The notes beneath the pieces were generated by a model, which was not told the origin of the DNA, did not search any database, and saw only the letters and a list, made by a program, of their open reading frames with translations. Position numbers and translations under genes: made by a program. DNA of 64,000 nucleotides from Sphingobacteriales bacterium (GTDB taxonomy: Bacteria; Bacteroidota; Bacteroidia; Chitinophagales; Chitinophagaceae), in assembly GCA_016192105.1 (NCBI GenBank), contig JACPUV010000007.1, positions 1-64,000 of the forward strand. Direction: 5' to 3'. The stretch's first letter is position 1; every line of letters begins with the position of its first letter. Below, piece after piece: positions 7,291 through 17,332 of this stretch.

Positions 7291-8383
7291 GTTTCCGGCT
7301 ATTCTCTTCTGCCAGGATAAGTTTCATCAGTTCTTTCGGAACATAGAGATCCGGTGCATTTTCCGGTTTAATTGCCGGATCGGGCAGGTACCAGTAGTAT
7401 TTCGAAAAAGCCTCCCTCAGGCTTTCATCCTTAAAAGCATAGCCCATCCGGGCAAAATTCAGGTTGCGGTAGAGCCGGAGCTGCTGACCGGATAACGCAT
7501 GTACCGCGGCCTCCACGGAATCGCCCCAGAGCAATCCAGGGTAACCGGCAAATTCATTTACTGACTTTTTATCGCACCAAAGGGCCACTTCGCTATGCGG
7601 CTGAAAGATGGTCAGGGCCAGGTCTTTTTGCGGCCGGAAATTCGTTTGCCGTAATTGCAGTTTCCCTTTCCGGATCAGTGTCATCCGCAGGTGGCTGCCA
7701 CCTCCTTCCTCCTCATAGGGATTATGTATAAGAACCGGGCTGATTTGTCCAACCCCTACCAGGGTCCATTTGACCGGCACAGCGCCAAAAGCGGAGGGGA
7801 TCGCAAAATAGCTGTCATCCCCCATGCTGATGTTCAGCTCAAAATCCCCGATAACGCCGTTGGCCCAGGAAGTACCGGTTGTAAGCCGGTAATAAAAATC
7901 ATTTTTTGTATCGACCGTAGCACCGCCGCGGTAGAGGTAACTGTGCCGTATAACCGTAAGCCCTTTGGCAAAACGGACCGTGAAATGATAAACGAAATCA
8001 TGCCCGTCCGCCAGTTTATCGCTGATCATAAACCCGGTCTCCTTCAGCTGGGCAATTTTATACGGCAGGATGCGGTTATCCGCCATCACCATAAAGTCTT
8101 TTACCTGCGGATGAGCGGCTTCTTCTTCGGGGAAATCGCCCATCGCGGGCGGGGTCACAAAGCCCACGGTCAGTTCCTTTTCCGGGCCGGGATTAAAGAA
8201 TTCAAAATAAATATCCACCTGCATCCAGTCGCCTCTCCGCTCCAGGCTGAGGATCTCTTTTTTCAGCTGGACACTTGTTTCCTTCAACGGGATCAGGGTA
8301 TTGCCCATGGCATAGAATACGCCGTCGTTGGCAAAGAGGGGTTGCCAGGAACCGATGAGCATCAGCAGGAAAATCCTTTTCAT
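7271..8383 (-). CDS. Exported YARHG-domain protein
   Basis: About 370 residues, starting at the ATG at 8383 (the codon before it is a TTG, which I did not use). A signal peptide covers about residues 1-18 and ends near LFAND. The middle part is beta-rich and resembles DUF4424-type exported proteins. The C-terminal segment NFARMGYAFKDESLREAF followed by YYWYLPDP matches the YARHG domain, an extracellular module of unknown function. The protein is divergent from metG and convergent with the tandem esterase. I can name the domain but not the role. Confidence 0.75.
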   Translation of the reverse strand: MKRIFLLMLIGSWQPLFANDGVFYAMGNTLIPLKETSVQLKKEILSLERRGDWMQVDIYFEFFNPGPEKELTVGFVTPPAMGDFPEEEAAHPQVKDFMVMADNRILPYKIAQLKETGFMISDKLADGHDFVYHFTVRFAKGLTVIRHSYLYRGGATVDTKNDFYYRLTTGTSWANGVIGDFELNISMGDDSYFAIPSAFGAVPVKWTLVGVGQISPVLIHNPYEEEGGGSHLRMTLIRKGKLQLRQTNFRPQKDLALTIFQPHSEVALWCDKKSVNEFAGYPGLLWGDSVEAAVHALSGQQLRLYRNLNFARMGYAFKDESLREAFSKYYWYLPDPAIKPENAPDLYVPKELMKLILAEENSRKQKTGIE

Positions 8384-8427
8384 CAATTTAGTTGTAGTTG
8401 AACGCTAAAGTTATCAGAAATCATCCT

Positions 8428-8459
8428 TTTGGGCAATGATCCTGATTCCGGTATTTTTG
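8428..8459 (+). promoter_or_regulatory. metG promoter
   Basis: TTTG (8428-8431), 20 bases, then TATTTTTG (8452-8459) is a full match to the Bacteroidota promoter consensus. Transcription would begin near 8465, about 20 bases before the metG ATG at 8484. Confidence 0.75.
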
Positions 8460-8483
8460 CAGGCTATTAAAGCGAGTGCGAAA

Positions 8484-10616
8484 ATGACCCTACCTAAACG
8501 ATACCTGATTACTTCGGCCCTGCCTTATGCCAACGGCCTGAAGCATGTGGGACACCTGGCCGGGGCCTATATCCCGGCTGATATCTATGCCCGTTACCAG
8601 CGGGCTCAGAAAAGAGACGTGCTGTTTGTATGCGGCAGCGATGAACACGGCACCGCCATCCCGATCCAGGCCACGAAGGAAGGCACCACCCCCCGCGCCA
8701 TTATTGATAAATACCATGCAGCCATGAAACAGGACTTCGAAGACCTGTCCATGAGCTTTGATATCTATCACCGTACCAGTGAACCCATTCACCACGAAAC
8801 AGCGCAGGAATTTTTTACTTATTTAAACGACCGGAACGAACTGGAAGTAAAAGAAACCGAACAATATTATGATGAGGAAGCCCATTCCTTCCTCGCGGAC
8901 CGCTATATCAAAGGCACCTGCCCCAATTGCGGGAGCGACCGGGCTTTTGGCGATCAGTGTGAAACCTGCGGCCGCACCCTGAGTCCCGATGAACTGATCA
9001 ACCCCGTGAGCACCCTGAGTGGCAAGGCCCCGGTGAAAAGAAAGACCTCGCATTGGTACCTGCCGCTCGGCAAACACGAAAATTTTTTACGGAAATGGAT
9101 CCTGGAACAGCACAGGGACGACTGGCGCCCCACGGTAATCGGACAGTGCAAAAGCTGGATCGAAGGGGGCCTGCAATCCAGGGCAGTAACCCGTGACCTT
9201 GACTGGGGAATCAGGGTGCCGCTCCCCGAAGGGGCCGGGAAGGTTCTATATGTATGGTTTGATGCACCGATCGGTTATATCAGCGCCACCAAACAATGGG
9301 CACTGGATCACCAGAAAGACTGGAAACCCTATTGGTATGAAAAAGATACCAAACTGGTACACTTTATCGGGAAGGACAATATTGTATTCCACTGCATCAT
9401 CTTCCCGCTGATGCTGAAACTGCACGGCAATATCCTGCCGGAAAATGTACCGGCCAATGAGTTCCTCAACCTCGAAGGCGATAAGATGAGTACCAGCCGC
9501 AACTGGAAACTGGATATGCGGGATTATATCAACGATTTTGTAAAACAGGAAAACGGCGGTACCCAGTGTGTGGATATGCTCCGGTACTACCTCACCCAGA
9601 TTGCTCCCGAGACCAAGGACAGTGAATTCATGTGGAAAGGATTCCAGGACGCGGTGAACAGTGAACTGGTTTCCATCTTCGGAAATTTTGTCAACCGTAC
9701 CTGGGTGCTGATGCATAAGCTATGCGGCGGTAAGGTCCCCGGGCTCCACGAAGAACTTTTAGACGAAACAGATCAGGGATTAGCGGAAGATATACGGAAT
9801 GCAAAAACAAAAATTGAGGCCCTGCTGGAAGAATATAAATTCAGGGAGGCCCTGTTTGAAGTGATCGACCTTTCCCGGAAAGGGAACCAGTACATGCAGA
9901 AAAAAGAACCCTGGATACTGGCAAAAAGCCTGGCCGAAAAACCGGAACTGCAGAAAAAAATTGACACCGCCTTGCATATGTGTCTTCAACTGACGGCCAA
10001 CCTGGCCATCCTCGTCAACCCCTTCCTGCCCAATACGGCGAAGAAAATGATCCACCTGATGAAGGTGGTGGATAAGCTGCTGGACTGGGAAAACGCGGGC
10101 AACCTGAAACTCCTGCGCGTGGGCTACAGCCTGCGGGAGCCGCAGTTACTATTCCGGAAAATAGAAGACACAGAAATAACAGCCCAGATTGAAAAATTAA
10201 AAAGCGGATTGAAAAAAATGGAAGAACCGAAAAAAGCAGCCCCCCCGGCGGCGGGCGAAGAAGAAGTAAAAAAAGAAATCCCGGCGAAACCGGAAATAAA
10301 CTTTGATGATTTTGCAAAGATTGAGCTCAAAGTGGGAACGATCGTTGCTGCGGAGAAAGTGGAAAAAGCGGATAAACTGCTGAAATTATCCGTGGACCTG
10401 GGTACGGAAACCCGTACCATTGTGAGCGGTATTGCCCTGCACTATCAGCCGGAAGAGATCGTCGGCCGGCAGGTTACGGTGGTCACCAACCTCGCCCCCC
10501 GTAAAATGAGGGGCATTGAAAGCAATGGCATGATCCTGATGGCTGAAGATAAAGCAGGTAAACTGCATTTTATCCAGCCCGGAAACCTGGTTGACCCCGG
10601 ATCAACTGTCAGTTAA
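8484..10616 (+). CDS. metG: Methionyl-tRNA synthetase
   Basis: 710 residues; attaches methionine to tRNA-Met. Class I signatures are present: HVGH (21-24) as the HIGH motif and KMSTS (around residue 333) as the KMSKS loop. A zinc knuckle, CPNC...CETC, lies in the connective peptide. After the anticodon-binding helices, a linker rich in Lys, Glu and Pro leads to a C-terminal tRNA-binding OB-fold (from about residue 610, KVGTIVAAEKVEKADKLLKL), so this is the long form that dimerises through the Trbp111-like domain. I chose the ATG at 8484 because MTLPKRYLITSALPYANG is the normal N-terminus; the upstream extension runs through the promoter. A terminator follows. Confidence 0.98.
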   Translation: MTLPKRYLITSALPYANGLKHVGHLAGAYIPADIYARYQRAQKRDVLFVCGSDEHGTAIPIQATKEGTTPRAIIDKYHAAMKQDFEDLSMSFDIYHRTSEPIHHETAQEFFTYLNDRNELEVKETEQYYDEEAHSFLADRYIKGTCPNCGSDRAFGDQCETCGRTLSPDELINPVSTLSGKAPVKRKTSHWYLPLGKHENFLRKWILEQHRDDWRPTVIGQCKSWIEGGLQSRAVTRDLDWGIRVPLPEGAGKVLYVWFDAPIGYISATKQWALDHQKDWKPYWYEKDTKLVHFIGKDNIVFHCIIFPLMLKLHGNILPENVPANEFLNLEGDKMSTSRNWKLDMRDYINDFVKQENGGTQCVDMLRYYLTQIAPETKDSEFMWKGFQDAVNSELVSIFGNFVNRTWVLMHKLCGGKVPGLHEELLDETDQGLAEDIRNAKTKIEALLEEYKFREALFEVIDLSRKGNQYMQKKEPWILAKSLAEKPELQKKIDTALHMCLQLTANLAILVNPFLPNTAKKMIHLMKVVDKLLDWENAGNLKLLRVGYSLREPQLLFRKIEDTEITAQIEKLKSGLKKMEEPKKAAPPAAGEEEVKKEIPAKPEINFDDFAKIELKVGTIVAAEKVEKADKLLKLSVDLGTETRTIVSGIALHYQPEEIVGRQVTVVTNLAPRKMRGIESNGMILMAEDKAGKLHFIQPGNLVDPGSTVS

Positions 10617-10634
10617 TCGTTAAATTTCAGGAAG

Positions 10635-10667
10635 CCCCCGTTTATTCTGCTGATAAACGGGGGTTTT
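10635..10667 (+). terminator. metG terminator
   Basis: A perfect 11-base stem, CCCCCGTTTAT (10635-10645) and ATAAACGGGGG (10653-10663), with a 7-base loop, followed by TTTT. Confidence 0.85.
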
Positions 10668-10720
10668 CATTTGCGGGCCCTTCAATTTCAGTAAATTCAT
10701 ACTAAAATCTCTTCCGCACC

Positions 10721-13700
10721 TTGACGACCTTACTCCCGGGAAAAAAAGTACTGAAATTTACCGGCATACTGACCGGTATCCTGCTCCTATTATTCGCCGG
10801 ATTTCATAGCTGGATCAACTATAATGCGAAATGGATTGTCCAGGACCTGGTGGAGTCAAGGTCAAAAGGCCGGCTCAAAATGAAGATTGAAAAATTCCGT
10901 TTCAGCTGGTTCAGCCGGAAAGTGGAATTGCAGAACACGGTTATCTACAGCACCGATTCGGTAAATGCCGTTACCGCTTACCGTTTTCATGTCAGTCATA
11001 TTAAATTAACGGTCCAGGAAATCCTGCCCATCCTTTTCGATAAAAAATTACTGATCGATTCCCTGAACCTGGACCAGCCGGAAATTGTGGTGACCCGGCT
11101 GAAACCACTCCCGGTGAAAAACAGCAAAAAGGAAGTCTCCATTCCGGAGGAACTGGGCAAAATCTATACCTCCATCCAGGATGCCCTGCAGGCGCTTAAA
11201 GTAAACCGTTTCCAGATCGAAGAAGCCCGGTTCACCCTGATCAATAAAGTACAGCCCGGGCAGCTGCCCCTGACCATCAGCAATATTCATTTTCATGTTG
11301 ATAACCTGTCGGTGGATACCAGCACACTGAACGGGAAAGAAAAATTACTTTTCAGCGATAACGTAGTGCTGAGCAGCCGGCAGCAGGATATCCTGTTCCC
11401 GGATGGCCGTCATCGTCTTTCTTTCAGTCAGTTCCGGATCAACCTGAAAGAAAAACGGGTGGAGTTTGACAGCTGCACCATCGCTTCCGAACAAAAAGAA
11501 GGTACCCGCTCCCGCTTCCGGGTATTTGTGGATACGCTCCGGCTGACACGTATTGATTTTGACACGCTGTATCGTTCGGAAGTCATCAAAGCCGATTCCG
11601 TGTATTGCCTCAATCCCCGTTTTGATCTCGAAGTGGAAAATATAAAAAGGAAAGCCGGAGAAAAAAGGGGGCCTCCCAAACTGGAAGAGATCGTGCAGCA
11701 ACTGACGGGTGAACTTTTACTGGGGTTCGTGGTGGTTAACAATGCCGACTTTCATATCAATACCAATATCGACGACCGCCGGGCCTCCTTCCATTTTACC
11801 CACAATACTTTTGAACTGCAGGGGCTGCGGGTGGCCCGTCAATCCCCCCGGCCCCTCACCGTAAAAAAAGTGGCGCTGGCGATCCGGAATTTTGAAAATT
11901 TTATCCGGGACAGTACTTATAAACTGAATTTTGACAGCATCCTGATCAAAGAAGACCGCGTCATACTCGACCGTTTCACTCTCCATACATTGTCGGGGGG
12001 CCGTATCATTAACCGTTTCAGTATTCCCCGTTTTGAGCTGAGCGGGTTATCCTGGGATGACCTGGTTTTTAACCAGCAACTAAAAGCCCGGCAGGCGACC
12101 CTCTATCACCCGGTCATCAACTACCATGCGGATCAGTTATCCGAAAGGCCCAACGGGAAAAAAAGCATTTTTACCACACTGGGAGAGATTGGTCAGCTGA
12201 TCCGGCTGGACAAGATGCAGATTGTAAAAGGCCATATCGGTATCGGCTTAAAGAATAACAATTCCGTATCACTGGAGGATGCATCCATGACCCTGCAAAC
12301 CAAAACCCTTTTCGAGGCCCGGAAAACGAAAGCCATTGAACATGCGGTGGAATGGCTGGACTTTGCCTCGGGTACGATCCGGGCCGGCAACCTGGTTATC
12401 CGCCTGGATAAAGTGAGGTACGCCGGCAACCCGGGAGGCTCCCTGCTGGCTAAAAAAGTACAGGTAACCGACGATGAGCACCGGATGGATATCCGGGCGG
12501 AGAACGCGGCAGTGGATGATGTACTGACCGATGAAGAAACGGGGGATATAACGGCAACCGGCATACGCTGGGATAAGGCCGATGTGCAGCTGCAACTCCC
12601 CGGAACAGGCAAACCGGCACAACAACGGAAACCGGTTATTGAATTAAAGCACCTGGAAGGGGCCGGCACCTCCCTTTCCCTTTCCCGGGACGGGAGAACC
12701 CTCCGGACCTTTATCCACCACCTGTCGGCTGATGAATTCCTGGCGGAACCGGGCCATCCGATCCGGCTGAAGAACCCGGTGATCAGCGGGGAGAACCTCG
12801 GCATCACGGACCCTACCAGCAGGGTAACGGTAGAAAAGTACAGTGTTGCAGATGGCCGGTCTTCCACCCTCAATCAGGTGTACTACAAAAACAACAAAGA
12901 CGGAAATACTACGGAAATCCGTATCCCCGAACTGAAGGGTGTTCCTGATATCAATGCGATGCTGCAGGGAAAATACCGGGTCAGCGACCTGGTACTGGAA
13001 CGCCCTTTCCTTTCTGCATTTATCAGGGGATCCGGGAAAAAATGGGTATTACCTGAAACGGATATCAACCAGTTGCTGATCCGCCAGCCCGATATCCGCT
13101 TTAGTCAGCAAAACGAACAGGGAACCCTGCACATCAACTGGTACGGCACCCTTGAAAAGGACAACGGGATCCGCCTCCATAAACTGCGGATACTGGAGGA
13201 GGATAAGGCGATGACCCTTACCGCGGGAAAAATGGATGTAAACCTGGACCATTTCACTTTTACCACCGCGAAAGGAAAACATTTTGATGCGGGCAACGGG
13301 GAGATCACCGCTGAGCTGAAGGACCTGGTCTTTCATCCGGCGGGCGATGAACCCTCCGACTGGTCAGCCGGTATCACAGCATTCAGTATCCGGCATTTTA
13401 TCATTGACAGCATTGGAAAGAAGCAGGGTATGCTGCGGATCGAAAAGGCGGCACTAAAAGAACTGGATATCCGTAAGGAAACGCTGACCGATCCCTACAA
13501 ACTTACGGCGGCCAATAACCGTTTTGTCCTGGAAGGCTTTACCGGCGATTACAAGGACGGCGTAACACAATTGCGGTGGAAGAATGCGGGGTACAGCCAG
13601 TTAACCAACCTGCTTTCGCTGGATTCACTTACGAATACCCCCTCCGTCTCCCGGGATTCCTTTTCAGCGCGGCTGAAATTCATGAAAGATTATATCAGCA

Positions 13701-14578
13701 CCGGCAGTGGCCCCCTGCGGATCGGGCCGATCGACAAGGACCGTTTTATCCGGGACAGTGTATTCCGGATCGGGAAAGTAACTATTGAAGGAGCCTGGTT
13801 CACTGATTACAAAGACAAACGCCTGCCTTTTGCCGCCGGTACGATCAAACCTTTACCGGTTGACATGCTCCGGAAAATCCCCTTCCCCCTTTCCGCCGAT
13901 ACCATACAACTCAACCAGGCCCGGGCAGATTATACCGAATTCAGTGATAAAACAAATGCAGCAGGTACCGTACCGGTTACCCGGATGGATATCACTTTAC
14001 TGAATGTAAAAAATCACGGGCTACGGACAACGGACAGCCTGACGATCCGGGCCACGGGTTATGTAATGGATTCCCTGTGGGTACAACTGCGGGTGAAAGA
14101 ATCCTATACCGATTCGCTGGGCGGGTTCCGGATGAGTCTCAGGGCAAAACCCGGTGATATTACCGTACTGAATCCCGCGCTGATCCCGCTCACCTCGCTG
14201 AAACTGCTTTCGGGGAAATTCGATACCCTCACGATGCGGGTGCTGGGAAGGGAATACCTTTCCTTTGGAGAAATGAAAATGTATTATGAAGACCTGAAAA
14301 TCCGCTTCCTGAAAAGTGGCAGGGATGAAAAACAAGCCTTCCTGACCCGGCTGATCAGCTTTGCCGCCAACAGTTTTGTGATCCGGAACCGCAACCAATC
14401 ACGCACCGGCTATGTTTTCTTCATACGGCAGCGGGACCGCTCCGCAATCAATTACCTGCTCCGGATCGCGCTGAGCGGGATGAGCAGCAGTGTGGGAGCC
14501 GGGAACAATAAAAAAATGATCCGCCGCTACCGGTCCGAACAGGAGAAAAAAGGCCTGCCCCCGGTTGAGTTTGAATAA
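10721..14578 (+). CDS. Very large AsmA-like membrane-anchored periplasmic protein
   Basis: About 1285 residues. One N-terminal transmembrane helix (about 11-28) is followed by a long, repetitive, beta-rich periplasmic body. A segment near the N-terminus reads like the AsmA/DUF748 opening, where a short basic region and FSWFSRKVELQN follow the helix. The C-terminal part (LTSLKLLSGKFDTLTMRVLG...) resembles the AsmA2-type repeat region seen in the AsmA/TamB/YhdP group, whose members form a lipid-carrying groove between membranes (family knowledge). No ATG lies before the helix in frame, so I keep the TTG at 10721 as the start. It stands alone between the metG terminator and fadN. Assignment to the AsmA group rests on architecture more than on a sharp motif. 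Confidence 0.7.
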   Translation: MTTLLPGKKVLKFTGILTGILLLLFAGFHSWINYNAKWIVQDLVESRSKGRLKMKIEKFRFSWFSRKVELQNTVIYSTDSVNAVTAYRFHVSHIKLTVQEILPILFDKKLLIDSLNLDQPEIVVTRLKPLPVKNSKKEVSIPEELGKIYTSIQDALQALKVNRFQIEEARFTLINKVQPGQLPLTISNIHFHVDNLSVDTSTLNGKEKLLFSDNVVLSSRQQDILFPDGRHRLSFSQFRINLKEKRVEFDSCTIASEQKEGTRSRFRVFVDTLRLTRIDFDTLYRSEVIKADSVYCLNPRFDLEVENIKRKAGEKRGPPKLEEIVQQLTGELLLGFVVVNNADFHINTNIDDRRASFHFTHNTFELQGLRVARQSPRPLTVKKVALAIRNFENFIRDSTYKLNFDSILIKEDRVILDRFTLHTLSGGRIINRFSIPRFELSGLSWDDLVFNQQLKARQATLYHPVINYHADQLSERPNGKKSIFTTLGEIGQLIRLDKMQIVKGHIGIGLKNNNSVSLEDASMTLQTKTLFEARKTKAIEHAVEWLDFASGTIRAGNLVIRLDKVRYAGNPGGSLLAKKVQVTDDEHRMDIRAENAAVDDVLTDEETGDITATGIRWDKADVQLQLPGTGKPAQQRKPVIELKHLEGAGTSLSLSRDGRTLRTFIHHLSADEFLAEPGHPIRLKNPVISGENLGITDPTSRVTVEKYSVADGRSSTLNQVYYKNNKDGNTTEIRIPELKGVPDINAMLQGKYRVSDLVLERPFLSAFIRGSGKKWVLPETDINQLLIRQPDIRFSQQNEQGTLHINWYGTLEKDNGIRLHKLRILEEDKAMTLTAGKMDVNLDHFTFTTAKGKHFDAGNGEITAELKDLVFHPAGDEPSDWSAGITAFSIRHFIIDSIGKKQGMLRIEKAALKELDIRKETLTDPYKLTAANNRFVLEGFTGDYKDGVTQLRWKNAGYSQLTNLLSLDSLTNTPSVSRDSFSARLKFMKDYISTGSGPLRIGPIDKDRFIRDSVFRIGKVTIEGAWFTDYKDKRLPFAAGTIKPLPVDMLRKIPFPLSADTIQLNQARADYTEFSDKTNAAGTVPVTRMDITLLNVKNHGLRTTDSLTIRATGYVMDSLWVQLRVKESYTDSLGGFRMSLRAKPGDITVLNPALIPLTSLKLLSGKFDTLTMRVLGREYLSFGEMKMYYEDLKIRFLKSGRDEKQAFLTRLISFAANSFVIRNRNQSRTGYVFFIRQRDRSAINYLLRIALSGMSSSVGAGNNKKMIRRYRSEQEKKGLPPVEFE

Positions 14579-14628
14579 AGAATAAGCGCAATTTTCCCGG
14601 TTGTTAAAAAATCTTATCTTCGATTTCC

Positions 14629-14652
14629 AATTAGTTGCATAGCTAACTAATT
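14629..14652. promoter_or_regulatory. Perfect inverted repeat upstream of fadN (probable operator)
   Basis: AATTAGTT (14629-14636), 8 bases, AACTAATT (14645-14652) is a perfect dyad 31 bases before the fadN ATG. TTAGTTnnnnnnnnAACTAA-type dyads are common binding sites for MarR- and TetR-type repressors. No regulator gene is adjacent. Confidence 0.55.
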
Positions 14653-14683
14653 ACCACTTCTCCATTAGAATAAAACTGAATTT

Positions 14684-17065
14684 ATGAAGCGTGCCATAAA
14701 AAAAGTAGCTGTCCTGGGTAGCGGGGTGATGGGATCCCGGATTGCCTGTCATTTTGCCGGAGTGGGGGTGCAGGTCTTATTACTGGATATAGCCCCCCCG
14801 CCCCCAGAAGGGGGATTCGCAAAGCCCTCTGATAAAAACAAAATCGTTAACGATGCCCTGGCTGCTGCCCTGAAGAGCAATCCTTCCCCGGTTTACCATA
14901 AGGATGTAGTGAAGAAAATCACGACCGGAAATTTTGACGATAATATGAAAGAGATCGCCGGCTGCGACTGGATCATTGAAGTGGTGGTGGAGCGGCTGGA
15001 TATTAAACAAAAAGTGTTTGAGCAGGTGGAGCAATACCGGAAACCCGGCACCCTGATCACATCGAATACATCGGGTATTCCCATCCATCTGATGGCAGAC
15101 GGCCGCAGTGAGGATTTCAAAAAACATTTCTGCGGCACCCACTTTTTCAACCCACCGCGCTACCTGCGTTTACTCGAGATCATTCCTACCCCGCATACCG
15201 ATCCGGCCATTGTGGATTTCCTGATGAGCTATGGCGATCTCTACCTGGGCAAGACAACCGTTCTCTGCAAGGATACGCCTGCCTTCATCGCCAACCGTAT
15301 TGGTGTATTCGGGATGATGGCCATCATGAACGTAAAAGAGCAACTCAAACTGAGTATTGATGAAATAGATGCCCTGACCGGCCCGGTGATCGGACGGCCC
15401 AAATCGGCTACTTTCAGAACCGCGGACGTGGTGGGTATAGACACCCTGGTGAAAGTTGCAAAAGGAGTGGCGGATAACTGTCCTGCTGATGAAGCAAGGG
15501 ATCAGTTTGCCATCCCGGCCTGGCTGGATAAGATGGTGGCGAATAACTGGCTCGGTGATAAAACCGGCCAGGGTTTCTTCAAAAAAACAAAGGGAGCCGG
15601 CGGGGAAAAAGAGATCCTCACCCTGAACCTGGAAACCCTGGAATATGCCCCGAGGGTAAAACCCAAATTTCCCTCCCTTGATGCGGCCAAGCCCATCGAT
15701 GATTTATACACCCGGTTAAAAATGCTGGTAGCGGGCCAGGACAAGGCCGGTGAGTTTTACCGGCTCTTCCATTACGGATTATTCTCCTATATCTCCCACC
15801 GCATCCCCGAAATAAGTGATGAACTCTACCGCGTGGACGATGCGATGATGGCTGGCTTTGGCTGGGAGATCGGTGCTTTTGAAAGCTGGGATGTATTGGG
15901 CCTGGTGAAAACAACGGAAGCCATGAAAGCCGCGGGATACAAGGTCGCCCCCTGGGTAGAGGAAATGATCGCAGCCGGTAATAAGTCATTCTATAAAATA
16001 GAAGGCGGAAAGAAATACTGCTTTGACCCTGCTTCAAAAACATATAAGGTCTTACCCGGCGGTGAGGCATTTATTGTGATGAGCAATTATACGGATAAGG
16101 AGATCTGGAAAAATGCCAGCTGCCGCTTGTATGAACTGGGAGATCAGGTACTGGGCCTGCAGTGGTTCACCAAAATGGGCAGCATCGGCAGTGATGTGCT
16201 CAGCGGGATACAAACCGGTATTGAGAAAGCAGAAAAAAATTACAAAGGGCTGGTGATTGCCAATGAAGGCGCGAATTTTTCCGCCGGCGCCAATGTGGGC
16301 ATGATCTTTATGTTTGCCATTGAACAGGATTACGATGAACTGAATATGGCCATCCGGTTTTTCCAGCAAACAATGATGCGGGCCCGGTATTCCTCGGTTC
16401 CCGTTGTGGTGGCGCCGCATGGCCTTACCCTCGGCGGAGCCTGTGAACTGAACCTGCATGCGGACAAATGTTGCCCGGCAGCAGAAACCTATAGTGGTTT
16501 GGTAGAACTCGGTGTGGGCCTGATCCCCGGCGGTGGCGGCACCAAGGAATTTGTACTGAGAGCCGCTGATGAAATGCACGAAGACGAACCGGAGACCATT
16601 ACACTGAAAAACCGTTTCCTTTCCATTGCCACGGCAAAAGTCGCCACTTCCGCTCAGGAAGGATTCGGTCTCGGTATTTTCCGCAAAGGGCATGATGAAG
16701 TGATCATGAACCAGGGCCGGAGAATTGCGGAAGCTAAAAAATCAGTGATTGAAATTTTTGACAGTGGCTATACTGCACCTGTTCAACGTAACGATATTAA
16801 AGTCCTCGGTCAATCCGCACTCGGTGCACTGTATTCCGGTATTCACGCGATGAAAACCGCCAACTATGCCACCGAACACGATGCACTGGTGGCCAAAAAA
16901 CTGGCCTATGTCATGTGCGGCGGCGACCTGAGCGAGCCCACCCTGGTATCTGAGCAATACCTGCTCGATCTCGAAAGGGAAGCCTTCCTTTCTCTCTGCG
17001 GGGAAAAGAAAACGCTGGAAAGGATTCAGAGTGTACTGAAAAGCGGAAGACCCGTGAGAAATTAG
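14684..17065 (+). CDS. fadN: FadN-type 3-hydroxyacyl-CoA dehydrogenase / enoyl-CoA hydratase
   Basis: 793 residues, close to the length of Bacillus FadN (about 790). The NAD-binding Rossmann segment VAVLGSGVMGSRIACHF (8-24) is N-terminal, followed by the hydroxyacyl-CoA dehydrogenase body with CGTHFFNPPRYLRLLEI, which contains the catalytic His. The crotonase domain lies in the C-terminal third (EGANFSAGANVGM, then LTLGGACELNLHAD and GVGLIPGGGG). This dehydrogenase-first order distinguishes FadN from the hydratase-first FadB/FadJ. It carries out the hydration and NAD-dependent oxidation steps of beta-oxidation. The usual partner thiolase (fadA) and acyl-CoA dehydrogenase are not in the window. 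The dyad at 14629-14652 suggests repressor control. Confidence 0.92.
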   Translation: MKRAIKKVAVLGSGVMGSRIACHFAGVGVQVLLLDIAPPPPEGGFAKPSDKNKIVNDALAAALKSNPSPVYHKDVVKKITTGNFDDNMKEIAGCDWIIEVVVERLDIKQKVFEQVEQYRKPGTLITSNTSGIPIHLMADGRSEDFKKHFCGTHFFNPPRYLRLLEIIPTPHTDPAIVDFLMSYGDLYLGKTTVLCKDTPAFIANRIGVFGMMAIMNVKEQLKLSIDEIDALTGPVIGRPKSATFRTADVVGIDTLVKVAKGVADNCPADEARDQFAIPAWLDKMVANNWLGDKTGQGFFKKTKGAGGEKEILTLNLETLEYAPRVKPKFPSLDAAKPIDDLYTRLKMLVAGQDKAGEFYRLFHYGLFSYISHRIPEISDELYRVDDAMMAGFGWEIGAFESWDVLGLVKTTEAMKAAGYKVAPWVEEMIAAGNKSFYKIEGGKKYCFDPASKTYKVLPGGEAFIVMSNYTDKEIWKNASCRLYELGDQVLGLQWFTKMGSIGSDVLSGIQTGIEKAEKNYKGLVIANEGANFSAGANVGMIFMFAIEQDYDELNMAIRFFQQTMMRARYSSVPVVVAPHGLTLGGACELNLHADKCCPAAETYSGLVELGVGLIPGGGGTKEFVLRAADEMHEDEPETITLKNRFLSIATAKVATSAQEGFGLGIFRKGHDEVIMNQGRRIAEAKKSVIEIFDSGYTAPVQRNDIKVLGQSALGALYSGIHAMKTANYATEHDALVAKKLAYVMCGGDLSEPTLVSEQYLLDLEREAFLSLCGEKKTLERIQSVLKSGRPVRN

Positions 17066-17104
17066 CCGTGAGTTTGTTACTTCGGACAGAAACAAGAAGT
17101 TCCT

Positions 17105-17141
17105 GCAAAAGCCCCGACGATCACGCGCTTGGGGCTTTTGC
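17105..17141 (+). terminator. fadN terminator
   Basis: A perfect 11-base stem, GCAAAAGCCCC (17105-17115) and GGGGCTTTTGC (17131-17141), with a 15-base loop. The T-run after it is short (TTTGAT). Confidence 0.7.
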
Positions 17142-17332
17142 TTTGATACCGTACTTAGGACCTCGTTTATTACGGTGTAGCCATTTCTGTTGCTTTAGTG
17201 AATTTTCCCATTTTTATTCCCGTATAGCACAGCTAAATCCTGCTTTCACCCTTCTATTTTCAGAAAAAAAACGCCTGACCCGTTCTTTCACTCATTCCTG
17301 CTGATGGTGAACTGCATAGTTTTAAAATAAAA

